DNA of 7,636 bases from Saprospiraceae bacterium (GCA_013361075.1 JABWAJ010000264.1:1-7636), one strand, 5' to 3'; positions 1 to 7,158 are shown, counted from the stretch's first letter. A program made the numbers and translations. Notes: generated by a model not told the origin, from the letters alone.

Positions 1-1767
1 ATTAAAAACGTCACCCTGACCAAAGGGGGATTTCCTGCCCGTTTTGGCGGTCGCCTGAGCAGTGTACTGGAAATCAACATGCAAGAAGGCAATCTGCAGC
101 AATGGCACGGTGAAGGCGCTATCGGGCTGATTTCGTCGAAACTGACCTTGGAAGGACCTATTCAAAAAGGCAAAACTTCTTTTTTGATCTCGGGCAGGCG
201 CACCTACCTCGACTTGCTGGCAGCTCCTTTTATCCAGGCCTCCGCCGGACCCGGTGAGGAGGTGGACCTCGCTTTATATTTTTATGACCTGAATGCAAAG
301 ATCCAGCACAAATTTAATGACAAGCACCGTCTCTTATTGAGCGCTTACACAGGAGCGGACGTGTTCGGAACCACCATTGCCGACGAAACGGGCGCCTTTA
401 GCGGGGGAATCAACTGGGGCAACATCATTTCTGCTGCGCGCTGGAACTGGGAGATTGGTCCAAAGCTGTTTGCCAACACAACGCTGACTTACAGCCGTTA
501 CAATTTGGGCATCACCGCTGCGCAGGAATCCAAACCAACCACTGCCCCAAGCTCCCCTGGCGAGAAGTTTTCTGCAAAATATGTGTCGGGGATTGAAGAT
601 CTGGGTGGAAAAATTGACTTCGATTTTATCCCCAATCCCAACCACTACCTGCGTTTTGGTTTGGGGGTCACTCACCATACTTACCGCCCAGGAGCATCGT
701 CCATTCGCAGTGAATCCGGCCAGGAGGTAAATTTCGACACCATTTTGGGCACAAGCAACGCATACAGCACCGAGTTTTTCCTGTATGGGGAAGACGATTT
801 TTCAATAGGCCCTTTAAAAATCAATGCCGGCTTGCATGCATCAGGGTTTAGTGTGGATGGAGAATTGTACACAAGCCTCCAGCCCCGTCTTGGCCTTCGC
901 TGGTTGCTCGACAAAAACTGGGCACTCAAAGCCGGTTTCAGTACCATGACCCAATACATCAACCTGTTGAGCAGTGAAGCACTGACCCTGCCAACCGACC
1001 TCTGGGTGCCGAGCACCGCCCGCATCAAACCCCAGCAAAGCTGGCAGGCAGCTGTGGGCATAGCGCGTACCTTCCGGGATGAATACGAATTCAGCGTGGA
1101 AGCCTATTACAAGGAAATGGACAATGTCATTTCATTCAAAGAGGGCGCTACCTTCCTGTTTGGCTTAGAAAACGACTGGCAGGACAAAGTGACCCAAGGT
1201 GAAGGCGAAAGCTATGGATTAGAAGTTTTTATGCAAAAAAAAGTAGGTCGCACAACGGGCTGGATTGGCTATACCCTAAGTTGGAACTGGCGGCAATTTG
1301 ATGACATCAACAGCGGCGAACGGTATCCGTTCCGCTACGACCGCAGGCACGATATCTCCGTAGTGGTGAACCACGATTTTACACCCAGAATCGGCATGTC
1401 TTTTGCCTGGGTCTATGGCACGGGCAATGCAGTCACCCTGAGTACGTATCGTTTTCTAACCGCAGAACGAGATGGGGAATACGTTTATACCAACACGATA
1501 GAAGCCGGGGGAAAACGCAATGCCTTCAGAATGAGTGACTACCACCGACTGGATTTTAGCATTGAATTCCGAAAGCAAAAAAAGAATTGGGAACGCAAAT
1601 GGGTAATTGGGGTCTATAATAGCTATTGGCACCGCAATCCTTATTTTATGTATGCCGATACCCGTTCGGTGCAGCAACCGGACGGCAGTTTTAAAAACGA
1701 ACGGGTATTTAAGGAAGTCAGCCTGTTCCCCTTGATTCCTTCCATTTCTTATCAATTTAAATTCTAA
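1..1767 (+). CDS. TonB-dependent outer-membrane receptor, C-terminal part (5' truncated by window edge)
   Basis: The protein would be a 22-strand outer-membrane barrel that imports a substrate using energy from TonB/ExbBD; the substrate cannot be told from this fragment. The frame is open from the first base, so the gene begins upstream and the ATG at 79 is internal. The first visible residues (KGGFPARFGGRLSSVLEI, from base 22) match the end of the plug domain, where Bacteroidota receptors have a G-x-PA-[RY]-[YF]-GGR-x-SSV pattern followed by EGN. The remaining ~550 residues are amphipathic strand-like segments rich in Y, W, F and G. Typical barrel phrases are visible, such as YPFRYDRRHDISVV (about bases 1324-1365). 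The chain ends YQFKF, and a terminal aromatic residue is the usual barrel-assembly signal. The visible 588 residues contain no signal peptide or carboxypeptidase-like N-domain, which would lie upstream. A DUF4249 gene follows after 11 nt, as in many Bacteroidota transport operons. Confidence 0.93.
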   Translation: MKNVTLTKGGFPARFGGRLSSVLEINMQEGNLQQWHGEGAIGLISSKLTLEGPIQKGKTSFLISGRRTYLDLLAAPFIQASAGPGEEVDLALYFYDLNAKIQHKFNDKHRLLLSAYTGADVFGTTIADETGAFSGGINWGNIISAARWNWEIGPKLFANTTLTYSRYNLGITAAQESKPTTAPSSPGEKFSAKYVSGIEDLGGKIDFDFIPNPNHYLRFGLGVTHHTYRPGASSIRSESGQEVNFDTILGTSNAYSTEFFLYGEDDFSIGPLKINAGLHASGFSVDGELYTSLQPRLGLRWLLDKNWALKAGFSTMTQYINLLSSEALTLPTDLWVPSTARIKPQQSWQAAVGIARTFRDEYEFSVEAYYKEMDNVISFKEGATFLFGLENDWQDKVTQGEGESYGLEVFMQKKVGRTTGWIGYTLSWNWRQFDDINSGERYPFRYDRRHDISVVVNHDFTPRIGMSFAWVYGTGNAVTLSTYRFLTAERDGEYVYTNTIEAGGKRNAFRMSDYHRLDFSIEFRKQKKNWERKWVIGVYNSYWHRNPYFMYADTRSVQQPDGSFKNERVFKEVSLFPLIPSISYQFKF

Positions 1768-1778
1768 AATCATCCACC

Positions 1779-2684
1779 ATGAAAGCTCAAACACTGTTTA
1801 TTTGGCTTGGCTTCCTGAGCCTGCTTGCGCAACAGGCTTGTACCGATGATTCATTCAGCCAGATTGTAGAAATTGAAATCCCGGAGCATACATCATTGCC
1901 AACACTGAGTATGGATCTCAGGAGTAGTGACACCATAGCACAGATTATCGTCAACAAAAGCCTCAGTATTCTGGATCAAAATGAATTCGCACCAATAGAT
2001 AACACAAAGATTCAACTGTTGCGAAATGGCGCCTTGCTCACCGATAACTTTTCGCTTGCTCCAGGTGACCAATTTTTTAAAGCCCAACTTCCTGCTCCTA
2101 TAGAACATACTCCCGGAGTTGCCTATCGCGTGCAGGTAGAAGTTCCCGGCGTAGGGACGGCTTTCGCCGAACAAGTCATGCCCGCCAAACCCATGGTTTC
2201 AGCGTTCGTTTTTTCTCCGGATGGCGGCATTTCGCCCGATGGTGAGCGGGTAGATGAAATAAAAGTAACGATCGAGGATGTTGGCGGTGAAAAGAATTAT
2301 TATGCGCTGGATCTTATCGAGGGGTGGTTCGAAATTGATCAAAACGGAGATACCATTTTCCAAACCTATAGTTCTTATATTGAAACCAACGACCCGGTTT
2401 TGAGTCCGGGTAAGCCCTATGCCCTCGTCTTTTCCGATGAAGCTTTTGACGGGGGGCGCTATACAGCCCGTGCATTTAAGTACGGCAACACTGGCGGCGA
2501 TGGTTTTGCCGTTGTCCGGGTTTATCAACTGACCCGCGATGCATTCCTCTACGCGCGGTCGTTTTTCCAATTCTGGGATTCAAACGGCAACCCGTTTGCA
2601 GAGCCTGTTACAGTTCACGGCAATGTTACGGGTGGATATGGTGCGTTTATTTTATCCAATTACCTGGAATTCAGGATACAGTGA
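1779..2684 (+). CDS. DUF4249 domain lipoprotein, partner of the upstream TonB-dependent receptor
   Basis: This 301-residue exported protein is recognised as DUF4249 by its overall pattern. It has a short hydrophobic leader, a Cys, an early beta-rich segment with the phrase D-N-T-K-I-Q-L-L-R-N-G (a predicted loop describing a 'value'), a middle section V-x-Y-R-V-Q-V-E-V-P-G-V-G-T-A, and a C-terminal part with YQLTRDAFLYARSF near residues 249-262. The leader (residues 1-20) ends LLAQQAC, so Cys21 is the likely lipidation site; Gln at -3 makes the lipobox imperfect. Two Asp residues follow closely after the Cys, resembling the acidic surface-export signal of Bacteroidota lipoproteins (inference). 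The function of DUF4249 is not established; genes of this family usually sit directly after a TonB-dependent receptor, as here (11-nt gap, same strand), so a surface role in substrate capture with that receptor is likely. I see no Shine-Dalgarno sequence, which is normal for this phylum. The start is supported by the leader beginning at once. Confidence 0.85.
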   Translation: MKAQTLFIWLGFLSLLAQQACTDDSFSQIVEIEIPEHTSLPTLSMDLRSSDTIAQIIVNKSLSILDQNEFAPIDNTKIQLLRNGALLTDNFSLAPGDQFFKAQLPAPIEHTPGVAYRVQVEVPGVGTAFAEQVMPAKPMVSAFVFSPDGGISPDGERVDEIKVTIEDVGGEKNYYALDLIEGWFEIDQNGDTIFQTYSSYIETNDPVLSPGKPYALVFSDEAFDGGRYTARAFKYGNTGGDGFAVVRVYQLTRDAFLYARSFFQFWDSNGNPFAEPVTVHGNVTGGYGAFILSNYLEFRIQ

Positions 2685-2689
2685 TGCGA

Positions 2690-2873
2690 GGGGCAAGTTG
2701 GTAAAAGGCAAGTTGGCAAGTTGGCAAAAGGCAAATTGGCAAAAGGAAAGTTGGCAAGGGCAAAAGGCAAGTTGGCTATTTTCGTGCTTGCTAACTTGCC
2801 TATTTGCCCCTTGCCAACTTGCCCCTTGCTCATTTGCCCCTTGCTCATTTGCCCCTTGCTCATTTGCCCCTTA
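2690..2873. repeat. Long imperfect inverted repeat of alternating 8-mers and 7-mers between convergent genes
   Basis: Almost the whole gap between two convergent genes is one purine-rich/pyrimidine-rich hairpin. The left arm reads as units GGCAAGTT, GGTAAAA, GGCAAGTT, GGCAAGTT, GGCAAAA, GGCAAATT, GGCAAAA, GGAAAGTT, GGCAAGG, GCAAAA, GGCAAGTT. The right arm is the complement-like series with GCCCCTT and GCTCATTT. The core stem pairs 2766-2776 with 2790-2800 around a 13-nt loop. It continues outward as 2748-2765 with 2801-2820 with only two bulged bases, then more loosely to the ends. It starts 5 nt after one stop codon and ends just before the other. A bidirectional terminator or RNA-stabilising structure is the simplest role; a mobile or expanding intergenic repeat is also possible. 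I cannot assign it to a named repeat family. Confidence 0.9.
2806..2872. repeat. 15-bp tandem repeat, about 4.5 copies
   Basis: The unit GCCCCTTGCTCATTT occurs three times without change (2821-2835, 2836-2850, 2851-2865), preceded by a diverged copy ending CCAACTT (2806-2820) and followed by a partial copy (2866-2872). The exact identity of three copies suggests recent expansion, while the paired left arm is more varied. The array forms the outer right arm of the larger inverted repeat and ends 4 nt before the stop codon of the minus-strand DUF2911 gene. Because the unit is 15 bp, it stays open in several frames on both strands and produces spurious repetitive ORFs (pentapeptides LLICP forward, MSKGQ reverse), which I do not consider genes. 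Confidence 0.9.
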
Positions 2874-2876
2874 TCA

Positions 2877-3719
2877 CTACTTCATTCCGCATTGTTTCAG
2901 GATGGCTTCATTCTTTTTGACGTAAGAATCGTCGCCTTCTTTTTTGGCCATTTCCAGAGAAATTTTTGCGTCAGCTACTGCTTTTTCACAGTTGCCCTGT
3001 TTGGCCAGAATACGGGCCCGAAGCTGGTAGGTCCAGTACTGCTTGTCTTTTTCAACCACTTTATCGGCCCATTCCAGCGCCGTATTCAGGTCAATGTTTT
3101 TTTCATAGTAATAGTCGGCTGCATCAAAATAAGTGTCGGCAGTGCAGTCGGGTTTCGACGTTTTGTCTTTGATCTCCGCCATAATCTGGTCGTGAGCATC
3201 GTGGGAAACAGCAAACTTTACAGCCGTTTTATCCCAGGAAAGGATCACTTCCAAGTTATTCGGAGAAGTTTGCTCCAGCGCAATCGCCATATTTTCGGCC
3301 TTGGCGGTTTTGTACGGTGTCACTTTGAAGCGGCTCACGTCTTTCTTTTCGTCGTAAGCGTAAGCGCCCCACTGCTTATCGTCGGAATTCAGGACGATGG
3401 TCCATTCCGTTTTACCGGGAATGGTGTACCAACCATAACTTCCGGCCGGTATTTTTTTCCCGCTGATCATGACGTCGTTGTCGAATTTAATCGTCGTGAT
3501 TTTGTTCGCGCCCGTGCGCCATACTTTGTCGAAAGGAACGAGATCGCCGAATATTTTCCGGCCTTTTACAGAAGGGCGGCTGTATTCCACAGTAACTTTG
3601 GTAAGCCCGACGCGTTGAGAAACCATAGCCGTAGGACTGGCCGCCGGCGTTTGTATCTGAGCGGACAACCCGAAAGCGGTCAGGCTCACCAATAAGCACA
3701 ATACAAGATGTTTTTTCAT
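2877..3719 (-). CDS. Exported DUF2911 domain protein with TPR-like C-terminus
   Basis: The 280-residue protein begins with a standard signal peptide (MKKHLVLCLLVSLTAFGLSA, cleavage expected before Gln21), so it is exported to the periplasm or beyond. Residues ~30-175 show the DUF2911 pattern: VTVEYSRPSVKGRKIFGDLV, then P-F-D-K-V-W-R-T-G-A-N, K-I-x-x-G-x-Y-G-W-Y-T-I-P, W-T-I-V-L-N and W-G-A-Y-A-Y. This family is common in Bacteroidota and has no established biochemical role that I know of. Residues ~195-275 are helical with TPR-like spacing (D-A-A-D-Y-Y-Y-E ... A-L-E-W-A-D-K ... A-R-I-L-A-K-Q-G ... A-V-A-D-A-K), suggesting a protein-interaction tail. I chose the ATG at 3719 because the signal peptide begins exactly there; an in-frame ATG at 3761 would add 14 polar residues in front of it. 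The gene is monocistronic here, convergent with the DUF4249 gene, with a promoter candidate 50-60 nt upstream. Confidence 0.9.
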   Translation of the reverse strand: MKKHLVLCLLVSLTAFGLSAQIQTPAASPTAMVSQRVGLTKVTVEYSRPSVKGRKIFGDLVPFDKVWRTGANKITTIKFDNDVMISGKKIPAGSYGWYTIPGKTEWTIVLNSDDKQWGAYAYDEKKDVSRFKVTPYKTAKAENMAIALEQTSPNNLEVILSWDKTAVKFAVSHDAHDQIMAEIKDKTSKPDCTADTYFDAADYYYEKNIDLNTALEWADKVVEKDKQYWTYQLRARILAKQGNCEKAVADAKISLEMAKKEGDDSYVKKNEAILKQCGMK

Positions 3720-4101
3720 GATTGGATGTTGTGACGAGTGAATAGTGAAATGATCCCGCAAGAACGAGTGTCAAAAATAAGATAACTTGACTATAGAACA
3801 GCATGGCCTTCCCGATTTTGGTATTTTTCGTGTGTTAAAGTTGGGCTACAAGTTGTTTTTGCCCACATTTTCCTGCATATTTGTGTATAGCTACCCGATC
3901 CGGCAAATACCGGGTCTTGCAATTCTATATTTTATAGCCGGGTAAATCTTTCCGGAAACACTATTTAAGAACAAATACAAAAATAAGTTGGAAAAGTCAT
4001 GCCTTGGCTTTTGATGAAAAGGTATGCGTTTATTCGCAGGCCTGATTTATATAGAATCCGAACTAGTATACTGATTTTTTAACCTTGAAAAAAATACGCT
4101 T
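3720..4101. other. Divergent intergenic region, 382 nt
   Basis: This region separates the DUF2911 gene (leftward) from the beta-helix gene (rightward). It is AT-rich and holds no convincing gene. Besides the leftward promoter candidate, a rightward element CATATTTG at 3876-3883 lies 20 nt after a TTG at 3853-3855; if used, it would leave a leader of over 200 nt. TAACCTTG at 4080-4087 is another one-mismatch -7 match, but it would leave almost no leader. Within the possible long leader are small complementary words: ACCCG 3893-3897 with CGGGT 3911-3915, and TACCCG 3892-3897 with CGGGTA 3939-3944. These two pairings exclude each other. They are short and may be chance. No Shine-Dalgarno sequence precedes the ATG at 4102. 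Confidence 0.5.
3772..3802 (-). promoter_or_regulatory. Candidate Bacteroidota-type promoter for the DUF2911 gene
   Basis: On the minus strand, 3779 to 3772 reads TATTTTTG, an exact fit to the TAnnTTTG -7 element known for Bacteroidota sigma-ABfr promoters. The -33 region about 20 nt further upstream (near 3799-3802) has only a weak TTG-like match (CTG). Transcription would start near 3765, giving a leader of about 45 nt before the ATG at 3719. The site is supported by its position and one perfect element; the other half is poor. Confidence 0.45.
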
Positions 4102-7101
4102 ATGAAAAAGTTTATCTTTGCCCCCCCCCCCGCGGGGAGATGGATTACAGGCGCTCTTTACTTGACAAAATGCTTCTTTGTATTCCTGATTTCAGCAACG
4201 ACCTCACTGCCCATCTTAGCTCAGCAGGGCGCTTATTATGAATGCCCTGAAAGCTATGGAGCTACGTTCTCGGGCATACCTGAGCAAACCCTTTGTGAAC
4301 TTTATCCCAATTTTAACTGCCAAACTCAAATCGGCGCGGGTACTCAGTTTTCAAAGTCTTCCCTGCTTGGTACCTCTATAAGTGGAAATGTTTGCATTGT
4401 GGGCGATTTTGAAGTAGATGCCAATTTCACGTTCTTAAATGCATTGGTCAAAATTAACCCTGGTGTTAAGATTATCGTTGCAGAAAGCCCTAACGGATAC
4501 TCAGGAGGGAGTACACTCGGCATCAACAACTCCAAGATGTTCGCCTGCAATAGCCTGTGGAAGGGGATTACACTTGGATTTCTTTCAGTGATCGCCACTT
4601 CAAACAATTCTGTAATCGAAGATGCAGAAAAAGCCATTTTTGCGAATGTGCCTGCCGGTCTTTATATCCAAAAAACTACTTTCAACCGAAACAGAGTGGG
4701 GATTGAACTGGAAGGGCCATCTGCCAGCATCTTAGCTGTTGGGCCGAGGGTATTGAATTTTAGCGCTAACCGATTTATGTGCGATGCTCCGCTAAATGGT
4801 ACAGTGGATGAAATTACTGAAGCAGGGGTAAAATTGAAAAATGCGGCTCTTTATGCTTTTCAAGCTGGTATTAATGGGATGAACAGATTTTTTAATTTAA
4901 GTTACGGTATCAAAGCCGAGGGTAATTCCTTTGTTGGCTTAAGCCAAATATATATGCAGGGAATAAAAAAAACTGGCATATATATGATAAAAGGTTTTAT
5001 CCAAATCAATCATTCTTGGTTTTACCAATTAGAAGGGTATGGAATACACATTGATCGAGCTGTTTTTGTAGATATCAAAAATACAAAATTTAAAGTGTCC
5101 AGCAATAGTCCTTTATGGCGATTTGGTATTTTTATCTATTATTTTGAGGTAAATTCTGATGTAACAATCAGCAATATCAGTTTTGAAGCAGACTTAGATG
5201 GAACAGAAAATAAAGTTAGAGGAGTCTTTTTAGTTGGATCGGTTGTAGGTGCAGGCACGAAAATTAGAGTAGAAGGAAGTACATTTGCTATTAGGACGGG
5301 TAGCTCTTACGGGATTAGTGTAGCGGGCGATTTTCCGTCAAGCAGCACAATAGAAATATGGAATAACCAGTTTCGAATTTCTACATCAATCTTAGCAAAT
5401 GGAGCCCCAATTGGTACCGTCGCGCGGCCTACGGGTCTAAGTGTATCAGGACATAACGTTAACAATGTAAGTATAAAATGGAATACGTTTACCTCATATG
5501 CCTTTTTCGAGTATCCACCAGGAGTAATAGGTATAACTCAATTTAATGTTGGACTGGATTTGTCAATGAATACATCAGGCACGGGTAATGAAGTAAGTGT
5601 GAATGCTTTTAACTACGAGGTGCAAAGTCTCCAAAATGGCCTTCAAGTTAATAATTTTCAGAACACTAAATATTGTTCTAATACATTTAGTGGTTTGGGG
5701 GTTAGCAAAGGTGTTGATTTTGTTGGAACTTGTACAGGTACAGATTTCACCGGAAATGTTTTTAACTACGCTTCAATGTATCCCAATATAGATGGGGGGC
5801 TTTCGATGGGACTTAATTTTAGGGAAAATGCAATAATTGGACCTCAGCTTCATAAAGGCAATGAATGGCATAACCTTTTTGGGGTAGAGCCAGGGATTCA
5901 TGCCAGATGTCAAGGCAACCTCCTATTAAACAAATTCACCGTCCACACTCCTCAGTCTACCTGTGCTGATGAAACCTTTCCTTGTTTCTCTGAGTACCAC
6001 CCCAGAAAAATACAACCGGACGATATGGACGAGTTCTTTGATATTGATCCATTTGGTATTCCTTCTCCGGGCTGTAATGATGGATTAACCAATCCTGGAG
6101 GTACAGATGAATTGGACAGAATAATTGCACAAGGCGAATTCATTCCTCCTGGCGATGACCCGTCTTTAAGTTGGGTGCTTCAGCGATTCCTGTATCAAAA
6201 GCTAAAAAAACACCCTAATTTTGTCGTTGAACATGCCTCTTTCTCACCTTTCATGAGCGCCCATGCCAACAGTTCTGTTGGCAAATTCTATGAAGTACAC
6301 CAATCCATTGAGTCAGCTCTTAAAGCAGAACCAGCTATTGATATCCATAGCAAACAAGCGCTTGCCGATATTTCAGCATTGGTGGATTCCATTGTCAACA
6401 TTGATGAGGCCATCGGACAAGAAGGAGCCACGGAAGCCTTGGTTCAAATCAAGGAAGACCTGATGGACCAAATTCATAACCTGCATTGGGCATACGATAG
6501 TCTTAATTCCGTTTATAATACACAGGTCATTGCAAACCTGCAAAATGCATATAATCAGAACGAGGCCATACCTGTATTGCAAAATTATGAGGTCAATGAA
6601 AAAACAGTGAACCAGATATACCTGCTTTCCATGATGCAGCAAGGGGGTAAACTCACGTTGAATCAAGTCGCGATACTGGAGGCCATAGCCCAACAAGACC
6701 CGAAAACGGGCGGGCCGGCGGTACATGCAGCATCCTTGTTGCTTCCTGATTGTAACGGGCTGAATACCCAATATGCGATTCCGAACTCAGGCATACTACC
6801 CGAATACGCTCAACTTTCCGAAGATATAAAAGCCAATGACCTGCTCTCAAATCATTCAAATAAAATTTCAGTTTTCCCCAATCCGGCAAACTCCTCTTTT
6901 ACTATTCGGAACCTGAACGGGACTGATGGAACCCTGTTCCTGGCCGATATGACCGGTAAAGTATGGGCGCAGTATCCCACTTTCGGAGAAGAAACACAAA
7001 TTGACATTGAGGCAAATATCCCTTCCGGAGTTTATCTGCTCAGAGTGGTCATGGATGACGGCACGTTGTTTGTTGAAAAACTGATCATTCAGCGCAAATA
7101 A
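4102..7101 (+). CDS. Large secreted beta-helix protein with T9SS type A C-terminal sorting domain
   Basis: The 999-residue product is exported by Sec and then by the type IX system, ending on the cell surface or in the medium. Its activity is unknown. Residues 1-40 are a signal peptide, but unusually long: MKKFIFAPPPAGRWITGALY precedes the hydrophobic core CFFVFLISATTSLPILA, with cleavage expected after Ala40. Residues ~80-600 show irregular repeats of beta-strand phrases with N-x-F, G-I and Asn-rich turns (for example GIYMIKGFIQINHSWFY), as in right-handed parallel beta-helix proteins. No catalytic motif for a lyase or hydrolase is evident. Residues ~690-880 are mainly helical and contain LTLNQVAILEAIAQQDP followed by TGGPAV, a motif I associate with Saprospiraceae T9SS proteins. 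Residues 920-999 are the sorting domain: ISVFPNPANSSFTI, then D-M-T-G-K-V, I-P-S-G-V-Y-L-L-R-V and a final EKLIIQRK. Adhesin or polysaccharide-related roles are possible. An 11-C run near the start and an AT-rich centre are odd. Confidence 0.9.
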   Translation: MKKFIFAPPPAGRWITGALYLTKCFFVFLISATTSLPILAQQGAYYECPESYGATFSGIPEQTLCELYPNFNCQTQIGAGTQFSKSSLLGTSISGNVCIVGDFEVDANFTFLNALVKINPGVKIIVAESPNGYSGGSTLGINNSKMFACNSLWKGITLGFLSVIATSNNSVIEDAEKAIFANVPAGLYIQKTTFNRNRVGIELEGPSASILAVGPRVLNFSANRFMCDAPLNGTVDEITEAGVKLKNAALYAFQAGINGMNRFFNLSYGIKAEGNSFVGLSQIYMQGIKKTGIYMIKGFIQINHSWFYQLEGYGIHIDRAVFVDIKNTKFKVSSNSPLWRFGIFIYYFEVNSDVTISNISFEADLDGTENKVRGVFLVGSVVGAGTKIRVEGSTFAIRTGSSYGISVAGDFPSSSTIEIWNNQFRISTSILANGAPIGTVARPTGLSVSGHNVNNVSIKWNTFTSYAFFEYPPGVIGITQFNVGLDLSMNTSGTGNEVSVNAFNYEVQSLQNGLQVNNFQNTKYCSNTFSGLGVSKGVDFVGTCTGTDFTGNVFNYASMYPNIDGGLSMGLNFRENAIIGPQLHKGNEWHNLFGVEPGIHARCQGNLLLNKFTVHTPQSTCADETFPCFSEYHPRKIQPDDMDEFFDIDPFGIPSPGCNDGLTNPGGTDELDRIIAQGEFIPPGDDPSLSWVLQRFLYQKLKKHPNFVVEHASFSPFMSAHANSSVGKFYEVHQSIESALKAEPAIDIHSKQALADISALVDSIVNIDEAIGQEGATEALVQIKEDLMDQIHNLHWAYDSLNSVYNTQVIANLQNAYNQNEAIPVLQNYEVNEKTVNQIYLLSMMQQGGKLTLNQVAILEAIAQQDPKTGGPAVHAASLLLPDCNGLNTQYAIPNSGILPEYAQLSEDIKANDLLSNHSNKISVFPNPANSSFTIRNLNGTDGTLFLADMTGKVWAQYPTFGEETQIDIEANIPSGVYLLRVVMDDGTLFVEKLIIQRK
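4121..4131 (+). repeat. C11 homopolymer inside the signal-peptide coding region
   Basis: Eleven consecutive C residues start in codon 7 of the beta-helix gene and encode Ala-Pro-Pro-Pro in the current frame. With 10 C the frame would end at a TGA after 20 residues; with 12 C it would end at a TGA after 46 residues. The tract is followed at once by GCGGGG, so its last four C form a CCCCGCGGGG palindrome. Homopolymers of this length near a start codon are the classic substrate of slipped-strand phase variation in other bacteria, and also a common site of sequencing error. Confidence 0.95.
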
Positions 7102-7114
7102 TTTTCTCAATGAT

Positions 7115-7152
7115 GCAGCCTGTCGGATACGCGGCAGGCTGCCTTAATTTTT
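7115..7152 (+). terminator. Rho-independent terminator after the beta-helix gene
   Basis: A perfect 8-bp stem, GCAGCCTG (7115-7122) with CAGGCTGC (7135-7142), closes a 12-nt loop and is followed by CTTAATTTTT (7143-7152). It starts 13 nt after the TAA of the beta-helix gene. The T-run ends only 6 nt before the ATG of the next gene, so transcripts that start upstream would largely stop before it. Confidence 0.8.
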
Positions 7153-7158
7153 ATAGTC

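Noticed and set aside
2660..2863. Minus-strand 67-residue frame with M-S-K-G-Q repeats
   Set aside because: It is simply the 15-bp tandem repeat read in an open frame, and its other end overlaps the DUF4249 coding region.
2690..2873. Insertion sequence remnant or MITE
   Set aside because: There is no transposase fragment, and I saw no target-site duplication at the edges; the internal structure is of repeated short units rather than a terminal inverted repeat. A mobile origin is not excluded but not supported.
2685..2876. CRISPR array
   Set aside because: The repeat units are 7-8 or 15 bp with no unique spacers between them and no cas genes nearby; it is a tandem/inverted repeat.
2539..3695. 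Forward-strand open frames of 128 and 324 residues running through the repeat and across the DUF2911 gene
   Set aside because: They encode low-complexity repeats (LLICP units) followed by the antisense of a well-supported DUF2911 gene; no start context, domain or signal is recognisable.
3892..3944. Riboswitch or attenuator from the complementary ACCCG/CGGGT words
   Set aside because: The stems are only 5-6 bp with long loops, I recognise no riboswitch consensus, and the transcript start is uncertain.
4014..4082. Small forward ORF of 22 codons (MKRYAFIRRPDL...) just upstream of the beta-helix gene
   Set aside because: It is short and basic with no ribosome-binding evidence; an ORF of this length is expected by chance in an intergenic region. 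It could be a leader peptide, but nothing supports that.
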